Origin: Phototrophicus methaneseepsis
GTDB taxonomy: Bacteria > Chloroflexota > Anaerolineae > Aggregatilineales > Phototrophicaceae
Assembly: GCF_015500095.1 (NCBI RefSeq)
Contig: NZ_CP062983.1
Location: forward strand, 992,001-1,056,000
Direction: 5' to 3'
DNA length: 64,000 bases
The notes beneath the pieces are model-generated. The model had not been told where the DNA came from and made no database searches. It worked only from the letters and a program-made list of their open reading frames with translations. The position numbers and the translations under genes were made by a program. Shown here piece by piece: positions 57,429 through 64,000 of the stretch; position 1 is the stretch's first letter; every line of letters begins with the position of its first letter.

Positions 57429-60400
57429 TCAACTACTTAGTTGGCAGATTGGCGTAATATTTTCCATGTTAATGCCGAACTGCCGTAACTCGACATCGCG
57501 CAAGGTACGATTTGCAACCGCGCAGGCATTTGCAATCCACACCGCTGGGTCAACCGTCCATTGACGTACCGTCGCGTCGGCTGATGTAGAGACTAACCTG
57601 CTTCCATCGGGCGAGAAGGCGACACTGAGTACCATGGCTGTATGTCCGGTAAAAGGTAGTCCAATTGCCTGCCGGGTGGCGACATCCCAAACTTGCACAG
57701 ATTGACTGCGCGATCCACTGACCAGCCTAGTCCCATCTGGACTGAAGCCGATATCAGTCACCCAACTGGTGTCGGCAGTAAAACGATCGATCTCAGTCAG
57801 CGTCCCATTAGCATCCGACAACAGCGTGATCACGCCGTCACGACCAGCTGTTGCTAATGACCCATCCGGTTGATACGCGACTGCTTGCAGGGCTTGTGTG
57901 TGGGTATCGGTATAAGACATGAGGGAAGTGCCATCGGTAGCGTCCCAGACAATGAGTTGCGCGTCCTGCCCGGCGGACGCTACCTGCGTCCCATCTGGTG
58001 ACCATGCCAGGCCTGTTACCCAATCACTATGTCCAGATAAAACTAGTGGATCAGCATCAAAATGGGTGGTCTCCCAAACGCGCACCATGCCATCATCACT
58101 ACCTACTGCTAACCGCCCCCCATCTGAATTGAAAGCAACCGTTCGCACCACGGTGCCGACTGTCAGCGTAGTGATTTGTTGGTTCTCCACCCAATCCCAG
58201 ATGGTTATGTTGCCGCCTTCGTCACCATATGCCACCATGTTACCGGCTACAGACACACTGAGCACTGGTGATGTCGCCGGGAGCGGTTCCTGTGCCAACC
58301 GCCCGCTTGCAGTATCCCATATCAACACCACTCCATCACCACCCGCTGTAAATAATCGCGATCCATCGGCGCTCAGTGCACTATCCCACACTTGCCCCTC
58401 ATGGGCACGGAGTGTTTGTGTCAACGAGGGCGCATTGTCACCCCACAAAATCACGTTGTTATCCGCACCGCCGCTAACGAAGCGCGCCTGTGTCGGATGA
58501 TAAGCCAGCGCCCAAACTGCATCTGAATGACCGAACAGTGGGCTTCCTGTTGGACGCCCATTGACATCGCGCATGACTAGTAGACCATCTGCACCCGCAC
58601 TAAGTAGCTTGGTTCCCGTGGGGTCATAAGATAGCGCCCGCACCCAATCACTGTGACCTCCGTTCGCACCACCAATCGGTTCGCCAGTACTAGTATCCCA
58701 AAGACGCACGGAACTATCGGCGCTACCGGTGGCGATGGTTGTCCCATCTGGTGACCATGCCAGCGACATCACCCAATTGTTGTGTCCTTCCAACTGTAGA
58801 GGGTTGGCGTCCAATTCGTCACTCGGCCAAATCAGTGTGACATTGTCTGATCCGCCCGCTGCTATTCTCGAGCCATCCGGGCTGAATGCCAGCGCAAAGA
58901 CTTCTGGCTGAACAGCAGCTTCAGCAATCAAATCAGTGGATGTCATATCCCATAGGCGTACACCGCCATCTCGGTGGCCTGTAGCAAGTAACATGCCGTC
59001 AGGCGACCATGCCAGCGTATTGATCCAATCGTCTGTTTGTAATGGTTCGCCTATTACAGCGTTGGTCTGTACATCCCAAACAATGATGTTGCCGGACTCG
59101 TCGCCTGTCACCAATGCGTTTCCATCTGGGCTGAAAGCAAGCGCCCGTATCGGGGCATCGTGCTGCGTTGTGAAGGTTGCCACCCGTGAACCATCTGCGG
59201 CGTCCCATAGGCCGATTGTGCGATCTTCGCCCGTACTGGCAATCAACGTGCCATCTGGGCTCATTGCAACAGCGTACACGGGCGCCGTATGGCTATGCAG
59301 GAAAGTCACGATTTGAGGGGTGCGCTGTAATACTGTGAGCAAGCTGCTTTGCGCGACTGGTGTATCGGCAATGGTCAAGGCGGTCACGCCGAGTAACATA
59401 GCAGTATCGTAGCGTCCGGTGTTGCTGGCCAATAGCGACTGCACTGCCACCCTACCAGATTCTGAGCGCTGAGCCTCATCATTAGCGCGATCACGCTCGG
59501 CATCGGCACGACCTGCTTCAGCGAGGGCATCTTGCCGTGCAACCCGTTCAGCTTCTGTCTGTTGCAAGGCGATGCCTGCTGCAATGACTGCCGCGACTGC
59601 CAGGAAACTGACCAGGGCAAACACGCCAATCAAGACACGTTGCCTTCGGTTGACCTGTGCCGTCCCCGCTGCGACAAACTCACGTTGTAAAGATGTAACG
59701 AATTCATTATCTGTTGCGATCCATTCTTGAGCTGCTGCCAGCCGTGCTCCACGTAGCACATCTGCCGAGCTGCGACCTGCCGCTGCCCACTGCTGTGCAG
59801 CCTGCTCGTATTCATCGCGTTGGATGATGGATTGTTCGTTATCTCGAACCCACTGTCGACAGCGTTCCCAGTGTGTTAGCAGCGCTTCATGGCTGACTTC
59901 GACCGTCGTAGTAGCGTTTGTGTCAGTGCCGTTACTCCCTGTGACGAGTAAACGATTGTTGGCGGCAGTTAGCAAACCGATGAGTGCATCGATTTGTTCC
60001 GCTGGCAAACCTGGGAATTTCAAATCCGCGCGGTCACGCCGTCGCCGCACAATTTCCCCAGTATCAGGATCAACCATTATCAGTGCCAGCATTAAGCGAC
60101 GAAGGCTTTCCGCATCCGTTCTGGATAATCCGAGATAAACGGCTTCTGCATGGTTGGCAAGTGCCTGCTTAATGCCTCCGATAGACGCGTAGGCTGCGAT
60201 AGTAAGTGCAGTGCCGTCGCGCCATTCGTAGAGTTGTTGCAGCGCAAATTGCAGTAGCGGCAACGCGCCCGGTTCGCTTTCGACATCACGCAGAATGCGT
60301 TCTGGCAGACCACTTTCATAATGTAGGCCAACGACTTCTGCCGGTTTGCGGATAGCTTGTAGTAGATCATCCGGTTCGAGTCGAGTGGCGATGAAAGGGT

Positions 60401-62270
60401 TGTCGTTTTCGCTGAACAACGCCGCCAATTTGGGATGATCGCTGAGATGGCCGAAGTAATCAGCACGCATCGTTACCACGACCAGCATGCGACCATCTGG
60501 CACAGTAGCGGCATGATGTAGGTTATCTATGAAGTGAGATCGATCAGATGAGTCTGCTGCCTGAGTAAACAATTCCTCGAATTGATCCACAACCAATACG
60601 AAGCGCGTGGATGGTGGAGCCTCCACAAGCGTAGTTTGGATGACTTGATGCAGCCCTGTTTGTGACCCTTGTAGCGACTCTCGTATGCTCGACTCGTGTA
60701 AGGGGCTAGCTTCAGTCAGCCGCGATATCAATGTGTTCAGCGGGCGTTCGCCGGGTGTCATAATGACGCGCATCCAACCGGCGTCGCGGAGTTTGGGCAG
60801 CAGACCAGCGCGCACGAGTGAGCTTTTTCCGCTACCACTGCTGCCGACTATCGCCAGAAATCGCGCCCCACGCGGCGATTGCGCGCGGGCGATCATACTG
60901 GTGATCATAGACTCCCGTCCATAGAACAGCGCTGCGTCTTTCTCTTGAAAGGATTCCAACCCTTTGAAAGGCGATTGTCCTGATGCTGGCTGCGAGAGCG
61001 CTGCAATCACGGCATTGACAGTTGTGGTCGTATCCTCGGTGGCAGGGATGGGTGACAGATCGGCCAGGGCGGCAATGTCATCGTAGTCGGTGGCGCACTT
61101 CATATCTACTCCGTCAACCTGAATCGGTAGTAATCGCTTGTTCAGGCACAGTGCTGCCGCCACATACCGCCGAAATGTCGCGTCAACAAGTGCAGACTCG
61201 CTCACTATAGCGACCACGGTCTCCGCTGCTTCCAATGCGGAATCGCGCTGCTGACGTACGCCGACCCCCGCACGCAGTGAGTCCGGGTCAAACCAAACCT
61301 TTAGTCCAATCTCATGCAGCCCGACTGCCAATGCTCGGGCTAGCGTCTCATCAGTATGCAGCAGCATCACGCGACCACTCTCGGTCAAATCTGGGCGAGG
61401 GCGCGCTTCAGTCAATAAGGTAATAAGGTCAATCACATGGATCAGATTGTCGTTTCGGATAGCCTGTTCGTCGCGACGCATGGTTCGCAGCAGTGCTACC
61501 AGTGCGTTTCGTCCTGGGTACGCTTCCACATCAAGTAGAGCTGTCACGAGTGATCGCACTAGCGTCTCTGGCGGGTCTGTCCAGGTCACGCCACGCAATG
61601 CCGGGAAGTCCGTGCCTAGCGCCTGATACGCGACTGCCTGCAAGTCGACACCCGACTCAGACTGCACGAGTAGTATCGGCACGACTTCCCGCTCGGCTGT
61701 TGCCGATAAACCTTCCTTGCGCTGGACAAGTGCCTGCACTTCCGGTTCGCGTAACAGTGCGTCCAAGCGATCGTTCAACAGGCTGATGCCTGTATCGACT
61801 CGCAAGTATAATCCATCGAGGGCGGCTTGCATGGTGTCCAGATCACGAGCGACAAGCACTGGGCCATATGTTTCATCTCCTGCGAAGGTTTCACGGAGCT
61901 GCCATAGGTATTCGCGCATCAGTTTGCGCTTGGCATCTGTGATCTGACCACCTTTGAGGAAACGCTTGCTGTAGAGTGCTGCCAACCGGTCAATGTCGGC
62001 GTCGTCCCCATTGACAATGTAGGCCGTCAGGATACGCTGTACCTCTCCTGATGTGATAAACCCTTCGTCGAACAGATCAGGCAGGGTGTAGCGGGATTTA
62101 TCACGCAAGTCAGTGAGGGCATTGCGCGTCAGCGATTTGAACCGTTGACCTTCGAGATAATTCTCAATCGGGTCACGGAGCGCCTTTACTTCTGGTCGAT
62201 TCCATACCGCCATCGTCAGTGCCGACAGGACGTGGCCTGTGACCTGATCCAGCACTAAGTCGACGAACAT
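57429..62270 (-). CDS. TIR-like - nSTAND1 NTPase - 14 WD40 repeat protein
   Basis: This is a 1613-residue protein. Residues 1-190 are an unassigned helical region. About 198-290 look like an effector-associated helical domain ('DFPALRGVTWTDPPETLVRS'). 298-425 is a TIR-like fold ('RVMLLHTDETLARALAVGL', 'LKVWFDPDSLRAG') whose usual catalytic Glu position reads 'RRYVAAALC', so NADase activity is doubtful. nSTAND1 follows, with 'PFKGLESFQEKDAALFYGRE', Walker A 'VGSSGSGKSSLVRAG' (475-489) and 'VLVVDQFEELF'. A transmembrane helix ('IGVFALVSFLAVAAVIAAGI') and coiled coil lead to 14 WD40 repeats, i.e. two propellers. It is likely a membrane-bound immune or signalling sensor. Confidence 0.88.
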   Translation of the reverse strand: MFVDLVLDQVTGHVLSALTMAVWNRPEVKALRDPIENYLEGQRFKSLTRNALTDLRDKSRYTLPDLFDEGFITSGEVQRILTAYIVNGDDADIDRLAALYSKRFLKGGQITDAKRKLMREYLWQLRETFAGDETYGPVLVARDLDTMQAALDGLYLRVDTGISLLNDRLDALLREPEVQALVQRKEGLSATAEREVVPILLVQSESGVDLQAVAYQALGTDFPALRGVTWTDPPETLVRSLVTALLDVEAYPGRNALVALLRTMRRDEQAIRNDNLIHVIDLITLLTEARPRPDLTESGRVMLLHTDETLARALAVGLHEIGLKVWFDPDSLRAGVGVRQQRDSALEAAETVVAIVSESALVDATFRRYVAAALCLNKRLLPIQVDGVDMKCATDYDDIAALADLSPIPATEDTTTTVNAVIAALSQPASGQSPFKGLESFQEKDAALFYGRESMITSMIARAQSPRGARFLAIVGSSGSGKSSLVRAGLLPKLRDAGWMRVIMTPGERPLNTLISRLTEASPLHESSIRESLQGSQTGLHQVIQTTLVEAPPSTRFVLVVDQFEELFTQAADSSDRSHFIDNLHHAATVPDGRMLVVVTMRADYFGHLSDHPKLAALFSENDNPFIATRLEPDDLLQAIRKPAEVVGLHYESGLPERILRDVESEPGALPLLQFALQQLYEWRDGTALTIAAYASIGGIKQALANHAEAVYLGLSRTDAESLRRLMLALIMVDPDTGEIVRRRRDRADLKFPGLPAEQIDALIGLLTAANNRLLVTGSNGTDTNATTTVEVSHEALLTHWERCRQWVRDNEQSIIQRDEYEQAAQQWAAAGRSSADVLRGARLAAAQEWIATDNEFVTSLQREFVAAGTAQVNRRQRVLIGVFALVSFLAVAAVIAAGIALQQTEAERVARQDALAEAGRADAERDRANDEAQRSESGRVAVQSLLASNTGRYDTAMLLGVTALTIADTPVAQSSLLTVLQRTPQIVTFLHSHTAPVYAVAMSPDGTLIASTGEDRTIGLWDAADGSRVATFTTQHDAPIRALAFSPDGNALVTGDESGNIIVWDVQTNAVIGEPLQTDDWINTLAWSPDGMLLATGHRDGGVRLWDMTSTDLIAEAAVQPEVFALAFSPDGSRIAAGGSDNVTLIWPSDELDANPLQLEGHNNWVMSLAWSPDGTTIATGSADSSVRLWDTSTGEPIGGANGGHSDWVRALSYDPTGTKLLSAGADGLLVMRDVNGRPTGSPLFGHSDAVWALAYHPTQARFVSGGADNNVILWGDNAPSLTQTLRAHEGQVWDSALSADGSRLFTAGGDGVVLIWDTASGRLAQEPLPATSPVLSVSVAGNMVAYGDEGGNITIWDWVENQQITTLTVGTVVRTVAFNSDGGRLAVGSDDGMVRVWETTHFDADPLVLSGHSDWVTGLAWSPDGTQVASAGQDAQLIVWDATDGTSLMSYTDTHTQALQAVAYQPDGSLATAGRDGVITLLSDANGTLTEIDRFTADTSWVTDIGFSPDGTRLVSGSRSQSVQVWDVATRQAIGLPFTGHTAMVLSVAFSPDGSRLVSTSADATVRQWTVDPAVWIANACAVANRTLRDVELRQFGINMENITPICQLSS

Positions 62271-62415
62271 ACATTCCCTCTGAAATACATGTGAACAATC
62301 ATAGTACCCATTGCATTGATTAAAAATCTGTTATTCGAATAAATTATGGTTCGTCTCCAATATGAACGGAGTGTCCCCTGAGGATATCTCAGACAAAAAC
62401 GCAGTAGCGTATCAG

Positions 62416-62484
62416 CTATTCTGGGCGGTTCCATACCGTCATCTTCAGCGTCGATAGGACATTATCAGTCACTTTTTCGATCAC
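62416..62484 (-). pseudogene. N-terminal remnant of a paralogue of the nSTAND gene
   Basis: Translated, this stretch reads 'VIEKVTDNVLSTLKMTVWN' then 'RPE' and a stop. It parallels residues 5-27 of the intact protein ('LVLDQVTGHVLSALTMAVWN' 'RPE'). The matching DNA lies 150-210 bases upstream of the intact start. It is the stub of a tandem duplicate whose remainder was deleted. Confidence 0.72.
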
Positions 62485-62528
62485 ATTTCAACGAGTATGG
62501 AATGCCCTTTAGAGATGTGTAAGGCGTA

Positions 62529-62565
62529 ACGTAGCAACGTATCAAATGATGATATGTTGCTACGT
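62529..62565. terminator. Long hairpin between remnants
   Basis: A 16-bp stem ACGTAGCAACGTATCA/TGATATGTTGCTACGT (62529-62544 with 62550-62565, one G-T pair) has a 5-base loop. No T-tract follows on either strand, so it is a terminator only by position, between minus-strand genes. Confidence 0.5.
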
Positions 62566-62613
62566 GCATTGCTGCGAGTTATGGTTTTATAACAGACTTT
62601 GGCAAACGTATGT

Positions 62614-62854
62614 CTACGGTCCTATAAACGTGAGCTCGATCTCGTACTCGTCTTGGTAGAGTTCATCAGCAATTGTGATCGATCGCTCCAGAATGTCCAC
62701 CGACAGTACACTGATATCATCGTCAGTGCCGTCAGGTCGTACAACTGGCTACCTTGGCCACCGTCTTTTCTTTGAGCAGTTCAGCACCACGTGGCTCTTG
62801 AACCTACGTATGAATCTTCGTTTTGTCTGCATCTGTCATCCCTTTCTTGAACAT
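62614..62854 (-). pseudogene. Decayed small gene upstream of the nSTAND gene
   Basis: From ATG at 62854 the frame reads 'MFKKGMTDADKTKIHT', then a stop. The next frame gives 'VQEPRGAELLKEKTVAKVAS', and after another shift 'DDDISVLSVDILERSITIAD' then 'ELYQDEYEIELTFIGP' to a stop at 62614. The protein-like quality of each piece shows a once-intact gene of about 80 codons broken by a stop and at least one frameshift. Family unknown. Confidence 0.6.
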
Positions 62855-62923
62855 GGGATTTCATTTAGACCTGTGTCCATTATGCGGAGGTCAGCATCAT
62901 ACGTCTGGCGAAATTTGGATTCG

Positions 62924-64000
62924 CTAGCTACAAGTTATAGTGAATGGGAAGCCATCAAATAGATAAGTTCCCCCGCCTGGTCCACCACTCACTTCAGACA
63001 TTCCTAGATTAGATGCGCCCACATAAAGCGTACCTTCCACCACATTGAAAGGAAATGTCACACTAAGTGTTTTGTCAGAGCCTGAGCCTACTGTAATATC
63101 ATATACAGCAAAATCAGGGTCGGGAATTGAGCTTGCCCGTATGATGATAAAGTTACCACGGCTTTCAACTAGTCCTAGGTCTTCCATAGCGCTCCACCGT
63201 CCTCCAACTGTGCCGCCTCCACTTGTAGATACAGTTAGGGTTGTACCAGCAGTTGCAACAAAATCGATGTAGGTAGCTAGTGTTTCTGGTTCAACAGTTG
63301 CAGTGATTGAGGCATCACAAGCATCAAGTCCAATTATGTCTGGGCCTTGTTCGCCACCGTAGTTTGTGCGAACTATCCTAATACTCGGTTCAAGTTGACC
63401 AATTTCCAGAAGTTGAAGTGGTAGTGCGTCTACACTTGCATCTGCGTAAGCCTGCACAGTTGGAGCACCAGCGGCGATGCCACTCGCGTCCAATGGGATA
63501 ATCGCTTGGGTACCTGCTGTAACCATAACGGAGTCATTTCCGACACTGACAACGGCCGATCCCTCTACAAGTGACACGGTCATCACATCACTTGGGACAG
63601 CTTGTAAATAAGCAGTTGAGCCGAGGCTGATGGCGACTTCATTAACCAGGAAATCAATCGCGCCTGCGCCATCTGGCGTCTGGATCATTAAGCCGCTGTC
63701 CGGTGCTTCGTCACACGGACGGTCCTCACCGCCAGAAGTAAACAAGAATGCTTGCATCGGTCCATAGACCGGGTCGCTCGTTTGTTCCTCGATCACGGTG
63801 TCCTCTGGTGCAGCGACCGATAGTGTGTTCACGTCGCCATCGACTGTGAACAGTGACACAAACACCCAGCCATACTCAGGGGTGGCATCTTCCTCGGCAA
63901 TATTGATTCGCACCCAATCCCCGGCTTCGTTGCGCGCGTTGGCTGTCACGGTAGCTCCACCATCAACCACACCAATTACTGCTCCACTCGTTGACGCAGT
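62924..64000 (-). CDS. Exported protein with SH3-like and FecR-like domains (5' partial)
   Basis: The frame stays open to the right edge of the window, so the N-terminus is missing. The visible part begins with an SH3-type strand set ('ATVTANARNEAGDWVRINIA', 'YGWVFVSLFTV'). A FecR-like beta domain follows ('IQTPDGAGAIDFLVNEVAIS', 'VSLVEGSAVVSVGNDSVMVT', 'AGTQAIIPLD') and then a Ser/Gly-rich beta domain ending in Cys-Ser. Such proteins are usually cell-surface or periplasmic and bind ligands or peptidoglycan. No enzyme motif is visible. Minus strand, upstream of the decayed gene and the nSTAND gene. Confidence 0.78.
   Translation of the reverse strand, partial: TASTSGAVIGVVDGGATVTANARNEAGDWVRINIAEEDATPEYGWVFVSLFTVDGDVNTLSVAAPEDTVIEEQTSDPVYGPMQAFLFTSGGEDRPCDEAPDSGLMIQTPDGAGAIDFLVNEVAISLGSTAYLQAVPSDVMTVSLVEGSAVVSVGNDSVMVTAGTQAIIPLDASGIAAGAPTVQAYADASVDALPLQLLEIGQLEPSIRIVRTNYGGEQGPDIIGLDACDASITATVEPETLATYIDFVATAGTTLTVSTSGGGTVGGRWSAMEDLGLVESRGNFIIIRASSIPDPDFAVYDITVGSGSDKTLSVTFPFNVVEGTLYVGASNLGMSEVSGGPGGGTYLFDGFPFTITCS

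Overview
The window reads as part of a Chloroflexota genome, or a large plasmid or integrative element within one. The evidence is indirect: a TIR/nSTAND/WD40 giant protein, SH3- and FecR-type exported proteins with proline/threonine linkers, large subtilases, and a PRTRC-type plasmid gene set. There is no rRNA, tRNA or ordinary housekeeping operon. It is accessory DNA throughout, and base composition switches sharply between GC-rich blocks and AT-rich blocks, which points to repeated acquisition.

Layout. (1) 1-15153, + strand: a compact anti-phage or restriction-type operon. It holds a DUF1998 helicase with a C-terminal nuclease domain (5' end outside the window), a SNF2 helicase resembling DrmD, an AT-rich unknown with a possible QxK nuclease motif, an Eco57I/DrmMI-like adenine methylase, two small unknowns, and an Mrr_N-NERD-UvrD helicase fusion. 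(2) 15154-16460: a multibranched RNA candidate, ssb with its terminator, and the first copy of a rod-shaped RNA candidate. (3) 16461-17588: an IS3-family element that cuts a WD40 gene (17589-18498). (4) 18482-28605, - strand: PRTRC-like plasmid genes, comprising small unknowns, the ubiquitin-like protein C, a putative protein E, a primase-polymerase, a giant methylase-helicase, a VapBC-type pair, an unknown, and an RNase HI-SLOG fusion. (5) 28606-32133: a second rod RNA copy, an AT-rich TIR-formylglycine-enzyme protein, and a dnaE-type fragment ending at a terminator.

(6) 32207-42842: an exported protease neighbourhood with an active subtilase of 1883 residues, a secreted unknown, a membrane-anchored subtilase homologue that has lost every catalytic residue, and a membrane-anchored metzincin. 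(7) 44015-49047, - strand: replication and partition genes (CHC2/Toprim primase, DUF3987-like protein, ParB-like, ParA), with a symmetric dyad and a structured element. (8) About 49295-56943: a small mobile unit flanked by 21-bp near-identical direct repeats. It carries a frameshifted serine recombinase, a Rep_trans-like initiator, an XRE regulator, and a four-gene AT-rich cassette (unknown - P-loop ATPase - unknown - PIN nuclease). I could not match that cassette to a described system. (9) 57117-64000: a solo IS end, a TIR-like/nSTAND1/14-WD40 protein, decayed gene remnants upstream of it, and an exported SH3/FecR-like protein running off the end.

The strongest novelty candidates are the ATPase-PIN cassette, the two covarying rod RNAs, the catalytically dead subtilase beside the live one, and the hybrid DISARM/Druantia-like operon.
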